Origin: Thalassotalea marina
Lineage (GTDB): Bacteria > Pseudomonadota > Gammaproteobacteria > Enterobacterales > Alteromonadaceae
Direction of reading: 5' to 3'
Assembly (NCBI RefSeq): GCF_014656435.1
Contig: NZ_BNCK01000008.1
Coordinates: 217,681-281,680, forward strand
DNA length: 64,000 nt
Of the stretch, positions 45,018 through 53,508 are shown in pieces. The notes below the pieces were generated by a model. That model worked only from the letters and a program-made list of their open reading frames with translations, was not told where the DNA came from and did no database searches. The position numbers and the translations under genes were made by a program. Each line of letters begins with the position of its first letter. Position 1 is the first letter of the stretch.

Positions 45018-45407
45018 TTAGCTTTTCTTCTTTTTTCTAATGCTTAAGCCAAGCTCTTGGCCTCGGTACTTAGCATAATAGGTACCCGATACAAACATCA
45101 TGGTGGCAAAGAGCAATTCTAAACTTGCCCATAGAATATCTGATTCAGACACCCAGACTGTGGTTAGGCCATGTAAAAAATACCACATAACTATAAAATT
45201 CGACCAAGCGAAGGTGTAAGGGTTTCCTTTCACTAAGCCTTTTAGTGGAAAAAGCAAAGGTAAGGTGAAGAAAATTAAATTAGTAATGGGTGACAAACCG
45301 TCTGACGGATTAATCACGATTAACCATAGTGGCATATAAACTAACAATGAAAAATAGCCAGCTAAGGCTATTTTTTTATGTGTTTGAGTAGAAAATGTTC
45401 TCTTCAT
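45018..45407 (-). CDS. DUF2069 family membrane protein
   Basis: This 129-residue protein has four hydrophobic segments (about 12-30, 38-56, 68-85 and 88-108), with short polar connections. KGNPYTFAWSNFIVMWYFLHGLTTVWVSESDILWASLELLFATMMFVSGTYYAKYRGQELGL is the DUF2069 core. It is a small inner-membrane protein without known function. The gene follows the ArsC-like gene by seven bases on the minus strand, so it is part of a bepA-arsC-DUF2069 operon, a neighbourhood seen in Alteromonadales. The ribosome site is weak. Confidence 0.82.
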   Translation of the reverse strand: MKRTFSTQTHKKIALAGYFSLLVYMPLWLIVINPSDGLSPITNLIFFTLPLLFPLKGLVKGNPYTFAWSNFIVMWYFLHGLTTVWVSESDILWASLELLFATMMFVSGTYYAKYRGQELGLSIRKKKKS

Positions 45408-45414
45408 CTGTATC

Positions 45415-45753
45415 TTAAATAAGGCTTAGTACGTTCTCTGGAGGGCGTCCAATAACAGCTTTGTCGCCTTTGACTACGATAGGACGTTCAATCAATTTGG
45501 GCGTGTTAACCATTGCATCGATTAATGTATCGTTATCGGCGCCTTTCAAGTTTTGCTCCTTAAACTCATCTTCTTTTATACGCATCATTTCAATTGGCTC
45601 GACAGATAAAGCTTTTAACAACGCTTCAATTTGTCCACGAGTTAGAGGCGTTTTAAGATATTCGATAACCTCAACTTGTTGGCCATTTTCTTCTAATAGT
45701 TGAAGTGTTTGTCTGCTTTTTGAACATCTTGGGTTGTGATAAATAGTTAACAT
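45415..45753 (-). CDS. arsC: ArsC-family arsenate reductase (glutaredoxin type) or ArsC-like protein
   Basis: This 112-residue protein starts MLTIYHNPRCSKSRQTLQLL, with Cys10 in the CxxS-type thioredoxin-fold motif. Arg residues in RIKEDEF (near 58) and IERPIVVKGDKAVIGRPPENVL (near 90 and 102) match the arsenate-binding arginines. It would reduce arsenate to arsenite with glutathione and glutaredoxin. No arsenite pump or ArsR regulator is near, so it may act on a cellular thiol process rather than resistance. It is seven or eight bases from both neighbours, between bepA and DUF2069. Confidence 0.85.
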   Translation of the reverse strand: MLTIYHNPRCSKSRQTLQLLEENGQQVEVIEYLKTPLTRGQIEALLKALSVEPIEMMRIKEDEFKEQNLKGADNDTLIDAMVNTPKLIERPIVVKGDKAVIGRPPENVLSLI

Positions 45754-45760
45754 AGTTTTC

Positions 45761-47224
45761 CTAGTTTGCTAAACGTTTAAGTTTTTCATCTTGTTCTTGA
45801 AATTGAATTATTCGGGCTTTAATACGCTTTTTGATCAGTGGTTGGTCATCGGCAAAGTTATACCCAGTTTGCAGCTCGTCAACTGCGCGTGTAAAGCCAC
45901 CAAGTAGTGCGTATACCTCTGCTTGGGTAATATGCATCAGTGCCACCTTACCTTGTTTGCGATAAATATCAGTCAATAAGTCATGCGCCAACAAATATTG
46001 AGGATTTAAAATGATAAAATCTTGTAATACTGTTGCTGCTAGCTCGTATGACCCTGATTTATAAAGGGCATTGGCATAGTTTAAAGCAACTACCTTGTTA
46101 TTTGGCATAAGCTTGTTCAAGCGACTTAACATAGTTAAAGCTTTATCAAACTGTTCTGTGTTGATATAGATATCTGTCAAAACGTCGGCATAAAATAAAT
46201 TATTTGGAGCAGACTTTTGCAGGCGTAACAAAATATCTTCAGATTTCCTATAATCTTTGTTTTCAAAATAAGCAACCGCTAGAGCATATTCTGCGGCTTC
46301 GATAAATGTATAGTGGTTTTTCTCTATTCGATACTGAAAATGTTTTATATTTTCTTTGGCGTCGCCTTGGTAACGTGCTTCTATTCTCGCTTTTGCCAAA
46401 TGGAAGGGGAGATTAGGTGCAACTTGTTTTTGTGGATAAATTTGTGCTCTAGCCCTAACATCAGTTATCCGAGCTTCTGGTAATGGGTGGGTCAATAACA
46501 TGGCTGGCGGCTTACTAACATAGCGATATTTCTCTGCCATTTTTCCAAAAAACTGCGGAGCCCCCATTGGGTCAAAACCGCTGTCAGCTAGTAATCTTAT
46601 ACCAACACGATCAGCTTCTTTTTCATTACCTCTTGTGTAATTTATACTGGCCTGTTGGCTAGCTGCCATACTTGTACTAAGTGCAGCCATACCTACAGTA
46701 GGATTAACAATTGTTAGCAATACGCCTGAAATTAGCCCAGCCATGGTAAGTGACTGAGATTGACTTTGTGCTTCTATTCTTCTTGCGAGATGTCGCTGAG
46801 TTACGTGTGAAATTTCGTGAGCAACAACTGACGCTAATTCACTTTCCGTGGATGCTGTTGTTAACAAACCAGTATGTATGCCAATATTTCCACCAAAAAA
46901 AGCAAAGGCATTTAACTCTCTATTATTAACAAGGAAAAAGTTAAATTTGTAGTGAACGTTATCGGCATTTCGTACCATACGATTACCTAGGTCGTTAATG
47001 TATTCTTCTAACACAGGATCATTAACAACAGGTTGAGTTGCCATGATTTGTCGCATCATGGCATCGCCAATTTGTCGCTCTTTTTCGATAGACAACACAC
47101 TTGCACCCGCCGCGCCAATGGTGGGTAGTTTATTTCTATCGGTGCTTTGACTCGCACTTAAAAGAGGAATATGTAAAGCAATCGAAAGTGTAAATGCTGT
47201 TATCCATGGTTTGGATTTAAACAA
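45761..47224 (-). CDS. bepA: BepA-like periplasmic M48 metalloprotease/chaperone
   Basis: This 487-residue protein matches the E. coli BepA (YfgC) length and plan. It has a signal peptide (to about LLSASQ), an M48 protease domain with HEISH (136-140) and a downstream ligand in YTRGNEKEADRVGI, and a TPR region from about 300 onwards (DYRKSEDILLRLQKSAPNNLFYADVLTDIYINTEQFDKAL and repeats). BepA helps the assembly of LptD and degrades stalled outer-membrane proteins. The presence of BamC elsewhere in the window fits an outer-membrane theme but they are not an operon. It heads the three-gene minus-strand operon. Confidence 0.93.
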   Translation of the reverse strand: MFKSKPWITAFTLSIALHIPLLSASQSTDRNKLPTIGAAGASVLSIEKERQIGDAMMRQIMATQPVVNDPVLEEYINDLGNRMVRNADNVHYKFNFFLVNNRELNAFAFFGGNIGIHTGLLTTASTESELASVVAHEISHVTQRHLARRIEAQSQSQSLTMAGLISGVLLTIVNPTVGMAALSTSMAASQQASINYTRGNEKEADRVGIRLLADSGFDPMGAPQFFGKMAEKYRYVSKPPAMLLTHPLPEARITDVRARAQIYPQKQVAPNLPFHLAKARIEARYQGDAKENIKHFQYRIEKNHYTFIEAAEYALAVAYFENKDYRKSEDILLRLQKSAPNNLFYADVLTDIYINTEQFDKALTMLSRLNKLMPNNKVVALNYANALYKSGSYELAATVLQDFIILNPQYLLAHDLLTDIYRKQGKVALMHITQAEVYALLGGFTRAVDELQTGYNFADDQPLIKKRIKARIIQFQEQDEKLKRLAN

Positions 47225-47246
47225 TGTAGTATCCGTAAATAATATC

Positions 47247-47864
47247 TTAATTAGTAAACAGTTCTTGGTAATTCCCGCTATTTTTTCTAGCGTTTAATTC
47301 TTTGCAAAACTGTGCAACGTTATATCCTATGACGTCAACAATCTCAAATGATTCACCCAAACGACCAATTAATTCATTAATTTTAACATGGGCAAATTTA
47401 ATCAATGCAAGATCTGCTTCATCGGCATTTCTAAAGGCATAACTAATGAAATTTACTAAATTTTTTACTCTAAACAACATTTGCATTGTTTCTGGTGTCC
47501 AATGAATAAATGGACAATCAGGAGATTCATGCAGAGCATAATGTACCCGCTCTCCATTAACCATCGGAAAGCAATGAAGCTCGTACGACTCTTCATTGTA
47601 TACGTGTTTTAAAGTTATTTGCGGTTTAACTTTAACTTGTAAATTCCCTTTACTGTCTTGATATGCTCCCAATAACTTTAGATTCCAATGGTTCACATTT
47701 AGAACAGTTCGAAATGCACTTTCAAATCCGTGCTTTAGAATGCCGTCTAGCTCACTTAGCGCATAATAAGACATCTGGAAAATCGCAGGGACTTCGCCCC
47801 AAGTAATTTTCTTTTTTAACGCTCCAATTTGTTTTAAGTCTGATGCTAGTGAAGTATCTACCAT
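47247..47864 (-). CDS. Uncharacterised conserved-looking protein, 205 residues
   Basis: I do not recognise this protein. It has no signal peptide or membrane helix and should be cytoplasmic. The first half has TWGEVPAIFQMSYYALSELDGILKHGFESAFRTVLNVNHWNLKLLGAYQD, and the second half LFRVKNLVNFISYAFRNADEADLALIKFAHVKINELIGRLGESFEIVDVIGYNVAQFC, a long helical stretch. Trp/Tyr/His-rich strands lie in the centre. An aaggaag site is well placed before the ATG, supporting the start. It lies 22 bases upstream of bepA on the same strand, so it may be co-transcribed, and diverges from a tusA-like gene. Confidence 0.65.
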   Translation of the reverse strand: MVDTSLASDLKQIGALKKKITWGEVPAIFQMSYYALSELDGILKHGFESAFRTVLNVNHWNLKLLGAYQDSKGNLQVKVKPQITLKHVYNEESYELHCFPMVNGERVHYALHESPDCPFIHWTPETMQMLFRVKNLVNFISYAFRNADEADLALIKFAHVKINELIGRLGESFEIVDVIGYNVAQFCKELNARKNSGNYQELFTN

Positions 47865-47962
47865 TTAACTACTTCCTTAGAATAAATAATATCTTCTCGG
47901 TTATTGTAATCAATTGTCGCAAATTAGATAATCAAACGAAAGTAAAGTTATGTATTTTCCTA

Positions 47963-48187
47963 ATGATTTATCGGTATGATGGCGCTAGTGATAGATGTCC
48001 TGTTCCATTAGTGCAAACGCGCTTATTATTGAAAAAAATGGACAAAACAGACAGTTGTATTGTTATTTTAAAAGACTCTGGCTCAACAAGGGATATTCCA
48101 AAATATTTAACAGAGAAAGGTTATTATTTTACTTCCACATCACATGACGACGGTTGTGTTGAACTTCATATAACAATAGGTAAGTGA
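47963..48187 (+). CDS. TusA/SirA-like sulfur-carrier protein
   Basis: The ATG at 47963 gives 74 residues; a longer TTG frame back to 47843 is not supported, and no start has a clear ribosome site. The TusA motif CPxP is present as DRCPVPLVQTRLLLKKM, and the rest has the beta-alpha-beta spacing of the fold, ending VELHITIGK. TusA proteins pass persulfide sulfur for thiouridine or molybdenum cofactor synthesis. This copy is divergent from the canonical sequence and could be a YedF-type paralogue. It is three bases before a permease gene, so the two are co-translated. The link with the permease is not explained. Confidence 0.72.
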   Translation: MIYRYDGASDRCPVPLVQTRLLLKKMDKTDSCIVILKDSGSTRDIPKYLTEKGYYFTSTSHDDGCVELHITIGK

Positions 48188-48190
48188 CGT

Positions 48191-49264
48191 ATGGTTTCGT
48201 TTATTTCTCAGTGGTACAAACAAAAATTTTCAGATCCACAAGCCGTAACGCTTGCAATTATTCTATTAATTGCATTTTTGAGCGTTTATTTTCTTAGTAG
48301 CTTGTTAATGCCTGTGTTTGTCGCGATTACTTTGGCTTTTTTGCTTGACTTGCCAGTTAACCGTTTATCGAATTTAGGACTGGGGCGAACATGGGCAACA
48401 GTGATTGTAGTAACTATGTTTGTCGGTTTGTCGCTGTTTGCTATGTTGGGCCTTTTGCCAACCATTTGGCAACAGACGAGTAATTTAGTCCAGGAAGCGC
48501 CTACTTGGTTTGCCCAAGGGCAAACTTATCTGATGACGTTACCGGAAAAGTATCCAGAGTTAATACAAAAAGAGCAAATTCAATCATTAATTAGTGTTGT
48601 CAGTGACAAATTTATTGAATGGGGCCAAGTCGTTGTTCAAGCTTCATTAAACTCAATCTCTGATTTAGTTGCTTTATTGATATACTTGATCCTTGTACCA
48701 ATCATGATGTTTTTCTTTTTAAAAGATAAAAAGGAGCTAATATCTAGCCTAGCGTCATATTTACCAAAAGAACGCAAAATGGCCGCTCAAGTTGGTGATG
48801 AAATGAATCAACAAATAATGAACTATATTCGTGGAAAGGTGATTGAGATTATTATCATAGGGGCGGTTTCAACCGTTACCTTTATATTTTTAGATCTTAA
48901 TTACGCTGTTCTTTTAGGGGTTTTGGTTGGTTTATCGGTATTAGTCCCTTATGTCGGTGCAACCTTAGTGACTCTTCCTGTAATGTTAGTTGCGTTATTT
49001 CAATGGGGCATAGGACCTGAATTTGGTTATGTGATGCTTGCTTACGGCATTATTCAAGCACTAGATGGCAATCTACTTGTACCATTATTGTTTTCTGAAG
49101 CGGTTAACTTACACCCAGTGACAATTATCATCGCGGTTATTTTGTTTGGCGGCTTATGGGGATTTTGGGGTGTGTTTTTTGCAATACCTTTAGCTACACT
49201 AGTTAAAGCCGTGTTAAATGCGTGGCCCAGCGTAGAGCATTTAGAAGAACTACAAAGCAAGTAG
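48191..49264 (+). CDS. AI-2E family transporter (PerM-type)
   Basis: This 357-residue inner-membrane protein has about eight hydrophobic segments. The family features are the N-terminal VTLAIILLIAFLSVYFLSSLLMPVFVAITLAFLLDLPVNRL, a central polar region with QQTSNLVQEAPTWFAQGQTYL, and the C-terminal block GVLVGLSVLVPYVGATLVTLPVMLVALFQWG ... IIQALDGNLLVPLLFSEAVNLHPVTIIIAVILFGGLWGFWGVFFAIPLATLVKA. Members are called AI-2 exporters in a few cases, but some act as Na+(Li+)/H+ antiporters. It is coupled to the TusA-like gene and ends at a bidirectional terminator shared with bcp. Confidence 0.9.
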   Translation: MVSFISQWYKQKFSDPQAVTLAIILLIAFLSVYFLSSLLMPVFVAITLAFLLDLPVNRLSNLGLGRTWATVIVVTMFVGLSLFAMLGLLPTIWQQTSNLVQEAPTWFAQGQTYLMTLPEKYPELIQKEQIQSLISVVSDKFIEWGQVVVQASLNSISDLVALLIYLILVPIMMFFFLKDKKELISSLASYLPKERKMAAQVGDEMNQQIMNYIRGKVIEIIIIGAVSTVTFIFLDLNYAVLLGVLVGLSVLVPYVGATLVTLPVMLVALFQWGIGPEFGYVMLAYGIIQALDGNLLVPLLFSEAVNLHPVTIIIAVILFGGLWGFWGVFFAIPLATLVKAVLNAWPSVEHLEELQSK

Positions 49265-49278
49265 CCGAAAGTTATGAT

Positions 49279-49308
49279 AAAAAAAAGCAGCTTATCGCTG
49301 CTTTTTTT
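49279..49308. terminator. Bidirectional intrinsic terminator
   Basis: An 11-bp stem (aaaaaagcagc and complement) with a five-base loop and T/A runs on both sides ends the permease gene and the convergent bcp gene. Confidence 0.9.
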
Positions 49309-49320
49309 ATCATTTAAATT

Positions 49321-49797
49321 TTAAGAGTTAAGCTCTTTTAACACTTCTAAAACAACGTCATGATGATTTTTGGTTTTAAACTTATCAAATACATGGATAA
49401 TTTTTCCGTCTAAACCAATTAAAAAACTTAAGCGATGGATACCGTCGTATTCTTTACCCATAAACTTTTTAAGGCCCCAAACACCAAAGTCATCAGCAAC
49501 CTTGTGATCTTCATCAGACAATAGAGTAAAGTTTAATTCATCACGTTCACAAAACTTTTTTAAACGCTTAGGCGCATCAGGGCTGATACCAAAAACCACA
49601 ACGTTTTCGTTGTCTAGTGCTGATTTACTATCGCGTAAGCCTTGTGCTTGAACAGTACAACCCGGCGTCATTGCTTTTGGATAGAAATAAACTAACACTA
49701 ATTTTTTACCAATGTAGTCTGCTAGGTTAACGGCGTTTTCGTTTTCATCCAATAAGGTAAATTGCGGAGCTGCATCTCCAACTGATAGTGTATTCAT
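49321..49797 (-). CDS. bcp: Peroxiredoxin Bcp (thiol peroxidase), lacking the usual resolving Cys
   Basis: This 158-residue protein has the peroxidatic Cys47 in FYPKAMTPGCTVQAQGLRD. In E. coli Bcp the fifth residue after it is the resolving Cys; here it is Gln52. The other Cys is Cys83 in KKFCERDEL. FGVWGLKKFMGKEYDGIHRLSFLIG and the NHHDVVLEVLKEL end are normal. It would reduce lipid or hydrogen peroxides in the cytoplasm. Loss of the resolving Cys predicts a 1-Cys mechanism. It follows gcvR by 14 bases, the usual bcp-gcvR pairing. Confidence 0.93.
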   Translation of the reverse strand: MNTLSVGDAAPQFTLLDENENAVNLADYIGKKLVLVYFYPKAMTPGCTVQAQGLRDSKSALDNENVVVFGISPDAPKRLKKFCERDELNFTLLSDEDHKVADDFGVWGLKKFMGKEYDGIHRLSFLIGLDGKIIHVFDKFKTKNHHDVVLEVLKELNS

Positions 49798-49811
49798 GGG
49801 AATTTATCCTT

Positions 49812-50339
49812 TTATAATGAAGTCTTTGTTGCTTTTGTTATACGGCCTTGAACATCGATCTGTTCACATAATGCGAAATATTCTTTTTCAAGTTCTTCTA
49901 TCGACATTTCATCATTCAATGCAATATGAATCATGGCACTTGTTTGATTATTTTCAGGGTTGATTTCTGATTTTAAAGAAGAAATGTCAATGTTGCGGGT
50001 CGCAAAGAATGCCGTAACCGCCTTTAGGACACCCGGTTGGTCAATACCTGCATATTCAACTTGATAATGATCATTAAAGTCTTGAACTTTGTAATCAGAC
50101 GTACGTTTCATCATGGTGATGAGCTCACGTTTGATGGCTACAGCAGGGAGTTTACTCTCCAGTTGATTGATGGATTTAGCTGAACCTTGAAGTAGCATGA
50201 TCATGGTAAACTCTAAACCAAATATTGCCATTCTGCTGTCCACAATGTTACAACCACATTCAGTTGCCAGCTTAGTTAAATTACTAACGCTACCAGTTCG
50301 ATCTGGGCCCATTACGGTAAGCACAAGGTATTGCGACAT
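49812..50339 (-). CDS. gcvR: Glycine cleavage system transcriptional repressor GcvR
   Basis: The ATG at 50337-50339 follows agga and gives 175 residues starting MSQYLVLTVMGPDRTGSVSNL; the 11 codons before it are not favoured. It has two ACT domains: VMGPDRTGSVSNLTKLATECGCNIVDSRMAIFG (about 8-45) and the second starting VEYAGIDQPGVLKAVTAFFATRNIDI (about 97 onwards). GcvR binds glycine and GcvA to repress glycine cleavage. It is the first gene of a bcp operon on the minus strand. In many relatives dapA is between gcvR and bamC; here only 360 non-coding bases separate them. Confidence 0.93.
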   Translation of the reverse strand: MSQYLVLTVMGPDRTGSVSNLTKLATECGCNIVDSRMAIFGLEFTMIMLLQGSAKSINQLESKLPAVAIKRELITMMKRTSDYKVQDFNDHYQVEYAGIDQPGVLKAVTAFFATRNIDISSLKSEINPENNQTSAMIHIALNDEMSIEELEKEYFALCEQIDVQGRITKATKTSL

Positions 50340-50699
50340 GTTTATCCTACATATACAGAAAAGGGGCGACATTGTAGCTTAATTCTGAGTTGCTTGCATC
50401 CTATCATAATGTGCATGAATTAAAATTAAGGTTAATTATTGGTGCTTTACGTTTGCACGCAAGAAAAATACTCTGACTTTGCTGATGGAAAGCTAGGCGG
50501 TGGCCTATTAAAGCTTGTACTTTATTTATCTAGGGATAAAGGCTAGCTCAAAAGCATATTATTCCTTGAGTTTGCAAACAGGCCACAGTACCATGTAGCG
50601 CAAATATAAGAATATAAAATGAACTTTGTTTTAGGCAAGGTATCTATGAATTCACTTGATTAAATCAAGTAATGTTCAAGTGAATAGTCAGGAGTATTA
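50340..50699. other. Intergenic region between gcvR and bamC, without dapA
   Basis: These 360 bases separate the divergent gcvR and bamC. I see no tRNA, no terminator with a T run and no dapA remnant in any frame. A weak 34-codon frame (50442-50546, GTG start, aagg upstream) exists but is not convincing. The last 50 bases hold a nested inverted repeat. Promoters for both genes must lie here. Confidence 0.5.
50650..50685. repeat. Nested inverted repeats in the bamC leader
   Basis: ATTCACTTGA (50650-50659) pairs with TCAAGTGAAT (50676-50685), and the inner ACTTGAT (50654-50660) pairs with ATCAAGT (50664-50670). The left arm is shared, so the two hairpins exclude each other. The repeat ends six bases before the AGGAG ribosome site of bamC. 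Confidence 0.6.
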
Positions 50700-51788
50700 A
50701 TGAACCGTAAGTTTTTTTATTTTTCACTGGTAGCAATTGCTATTTCAGGCTGTAGTAACACAAATAAAAAACAAGCTATTGGTGACTTTGAGTATGCCGA
50801 AAAGCAAGAAGCAAAAAATCTAACTATTCCGCAAGGTATGAAAGCCCCTAAACGCTACGATGATTATGCTATTTCTAACGATATTAATCATCAGGGGCCT
50901 GTAGGAGAAAATGTCGACGTTCGTGCTCCTTCTCTGGTTTTACCAGTAGCGGCTTCTACTCGTGTTGAATCTACAAATTCAGAAGCAAAAATATGGTTTG
51001 ATCAAGCCCTTGATGATGTTGAACTTAAATCCTTTTTGTTGACTGCGCTTGAAGAACAGCTAGCAGGTGATGGCGTAACTCTTGACGTGATTGATGCTGA
51101 AAATGGCATTTATGAATCTCAATGGTATAACGTAACCAAAGAATCGGGTTGGTTGTTTAAAGATGTAACATCACAAGAAAACTACAGATATCGTTATACA
51201 TTTGAATCAAAACCGCACGGGCGCAGTGTCGCTTTAATGGTGTCATTGGTTGACTATATAAAAACTGATGAACAGGGTAAGTCATCTGATATCGATCTCA
51301 TTGATAAGCAGCGAGCAGAAATTGCAATGCTTAATGAAATTGTTTCTCAAGTTGATTACAAGTATCGTAAACAAGCCAAAGAAAATCGTTTATTGCGAGC
51401 TAATCAAAAATTAGTTTCTATCGGTGAGAATGCCGACAATCAACCAGCTTATATCGTTGAAATGGAAATTGATTTACTTTGGTCAAACATGCCTATCTTT
51501 TTTGAAGATCATGGGTTCACTGTTTCTGATTTAAATGAGTCGAAGAAAATTTATTACGTTGACTTTGTTAAACCAAATATTGGGCTTTGGGATATGCTCT
51601 GGGGCGATGAAGTTCCTGTCATTGAGCTAGATGATGATAAATATCAATTTATCTTGCAAAGCCATGGTGAAGGTGATGAACAAACTTCTGTCACTATTTT
51701 AGATAAAGACGGAAACCCACTATCGTCACAAGTACTAAATGCAATATTTGAAGTAGTTGAACCAGGTTTATCATTTAGAGGTTTATAG
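50700..51788 (+). CDS. bamC: Outer-membrane assembly lipoprotein BamC
   Basis: This 362-residue protein has a lipobox ISGCSN with Cys18 and Ser at +2, as expected for the outer membrane. The N-terminal unstructured region, EAKNLTIPQGMKAPKRYDDYAI, resembles the BamC lasso that covers BamD. Two helix-grip-like domains follow: about 100-220 (LKSFLLTALEEQLAGDGVTLDV, YRYRYTFESKPHGRSVALMV) and about 255-360. It is an accessory subunit of the BAM complex, which folds outer-membrane proteins. caggag lies seven bases before the ATG. It is divergent from gcvR and ends at a perfect-palindrome terminator. Confidence 0.9.
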   Translation: MNRKFFYFSLVAIAISGCSNTNKKQAIGDFEYAEKQEAKNLTIPQGMKAPKRYDDYAISNDINHQGPVGENVDVRAPSLVLPVAASTRVESTNSEAKIWFDQALDDVELKSFLLTALEEQLAGDGVTLDVIDAENGIYESQWYNVTKESGWLFKDVTSQENYRYRYTFESKPHGRSVALMVSLVDYIKTDEQGKSSDIDLIDKQRAEIAMLNEIVSQVDYKYRKQAKENRLLRANQKLVSIGENADNQPAYIVEMEIDLLWSNMPIFFEDHGFTVSDLNESKKIYYVDFVKPNIGLWDMLWGDEVPVIELDDDKYQFILQSHGEGDEQTSVTILDKDGNPLSSQVLNAIFEVVEPGLSFRGL

Positions 51789-51895
51789 AGCTGCTGACAA
51801 AGCTTTATTTAGTGAGAACTCCACGTTTTAATTTGCACAATTTTGTAAATAACGGTTGTGGGTTGTTAAAATTAAACTAAATAAAATGTAGATAA

Positions 51896-51925
51896 AAAAA
51901 TCCCCGTCAATTGACGGGGATTTTT
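51896..51925. terminator. Bidirectional terminator, perfect palindrome
   Basis: Two 15-base arms, the left ending in tccccgtcaa, pair without an odd base, with A and T runs at the ends. It lies between convergent bamC and the antiporter gene. Confidence 0.88.
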
Positions 51926-51937
51926 GTTTTTAATCGT

Positions 51938-53260
51938 TTAGTTTTTGGTAATTCGCCAAAAGGCAATTATTGCAACAACAAAAAGAATCATCGGATAAAA
52001 AGCGTAACTCACAACGTCGATTGGGGAAATTTTTAAGGTAGTCCCTAACAGTAATGCTTGAGCACCATAGGGTAATAAACCCTGATTAATACAGGCAAAA
52101 ATGTCGAGTAAGCTGGCAGAATGTGCTGGTGATAGATCTCCATCGTTAGCCAGGTCTTTAGCCGTATCACCCGTGACAATAATAGAGACTGTATTATTAG
52201 CTGTAAAAAAGTTACATAAAAATGCCAAGCTACCAATTCCCAGTCCTGCTGCTCTTTTATGATTATTTGGGTTAAGCTTTCTAGCGAATTTTTCAATAAA
52301 AGCAGTCAGGGCAGATAACCCTCCTTGCTGTTTGATAAGCTCACTCAAACCACCGATAAATAGTGCCAAAATAAACAGGTCCTGCATATTAGCAAAGCCT
52401 TGATTTACGTCCTTTACCCAAGTGGACAAATCATATGCCTGTTGCCACATACCTACACCAGCAGCGAGTATAATACCTATTAACAGTACCAAAAATACAT
52501 TTAACCCACTCAGAGCTAACACTAAGATAACTATGTAAGGTAGTAAACCAATCACGTTAAGCTCTTCGGCTGATATTTCTGGCATAGTGACACCCATGCT
52601 GGAAAAAATAACGACACAGACTAAAGCCGCAGGCACAGCAAATTTAAAGTTCACTTTGAACTTGTCTTTCATATGTGCCCCTTGAGAGCGGGTAGATGCG
52701 ATAGTGGTATCTGAAATAATTGATAAATTATCACCAAAAATAGCACCCGAAATAATGACCCCAGCGATAAGACTGGCATCAATCCCTGTATTTTCTGTAA
52801 AACCGAGCGCAATAGGTGCTATCGCCGCGATTGTCCCCATGGAAGTGCCCATAGCAGTTGAAATAAAAGCGGCAACTAAAAATAGTCCAGGTAAAAGCAA
52901 ATAGTCAGGAAATAGCGATAATCCTAATTGTACACTTGCATCAACACTACCTGTTGCTTTGGCCACTGTGGCAAAAGCACCTGCTAGCAAATAGATAATG
53001 CACATGGTGATAATATTGGGATGGCCAGCGCCATTGATGAATTGAGAAATCTGCTCAGTAGTCGATTTCTTTCCTAACCAAATAGCAAATATTATGGCTG
53101 GAATGATGGCGATACTGGCTGGCAACTGATAAAAAGCAAAGTCGACACCTTGCAATGTTAGGACAATACCTGTACCTAAAAATAGGCCGAGAAACACGGC
53201 AAATGGCAATAAACTCAACAGGTTGGCTTTAGGTTGAGTAGCGTTTTTTTGGTCTATCAT
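51938..53260 (-). CDS. NhaC-family Na+/H+ antiporter
   Basis: This 440-residue inner-membrane protein has about ten or more hydrophobic segments. The NhaC pattern is visible in FISTAMGTSMGTIAAIAPIALGFTENTGIDASLIAGVIISGAIFGDNLSIISDTTIASTRSQGAHMKDKFKVN and AAGLGIGSLAFLCNFFTANNTVSIIVTGDTAKDLA. Some members carry other exchange reactions (lactate/malate), and the ion or organic substrate cannot be fixed here. It is a single gene with a shared terminator. No ribosome site is clear. Marine bacteria commonly carry several such antiporters to keep up the sodium gradient, which would support the Na+ symporter seen at the window start. Confidence 0.88.
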   Translation of the reverse strand: MIDQKNATQPKANLLSLLPFAVFLGLFLGTGIVLTLQGVDFAFYQLPASIAIIPAIIFAIWLGKKSTTEQISQFINGAGHPNIITMCIIYLLAGAFATVAKATGSVDASVQLGLSLFPDYLLLPGLFLVAAFISTAMGTSMGTIAAIAPIALGFTENTGIDASLIAGVIISGAIFGDNLSIISDTTIASTRSQGAHMKDKFKVNFKFAVPAALVCVVIFSSMGVTMPEISAEELNVIGLLPYIVILVLALSGLNVFLVLLIGIILAAGVGMWQQAYDLSTWVKDVNQGFANMQDLFILALFIGGLSELIKQQGGLSALTAFIEKFARKLNPNNHKRAAGLGIGSLAFLCNFFTANNTVSIIVTGDTAKDLANDGDLSPAHSASLLDIFACINQGLLPYGAQALLLGTTLKISPIDVVSYAFYPMILFVVAIIAFWRITKN

Positions 53261-53508
53261 GTTTTAATTTTGTGTTGATTACGCTAAAGGTTTCACAATA
53301 AAGCGTTTTAAATAAAAGTCCACGATTATATCACGTTAACTTAGAGCACTTCACACTAAGGAGCAAATTTTAAGCAAAGATAAAAATGAATAGCATATGT
53401 AAAATTCTATTGAATCGACACTACAGTCGAGCGCCTACTTATGCTATGATTTGCGCCAATTTTAAATAGCATAATCTAATTAATAGATTTCAGTGTAAAG
53501 TGAGTGAT

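Noticed and set aside
50442..50546. 34-codon frame with GTG start and aagg upstream in the gcvR-bamC gap
   Set aside because: Too short, no family, no conservation evidence; kept only as a remark.
50340..50699. Remnant of dapA
   Set aside because: Reading the three forward frames showed no DapA-like segment; absence is by eye only.
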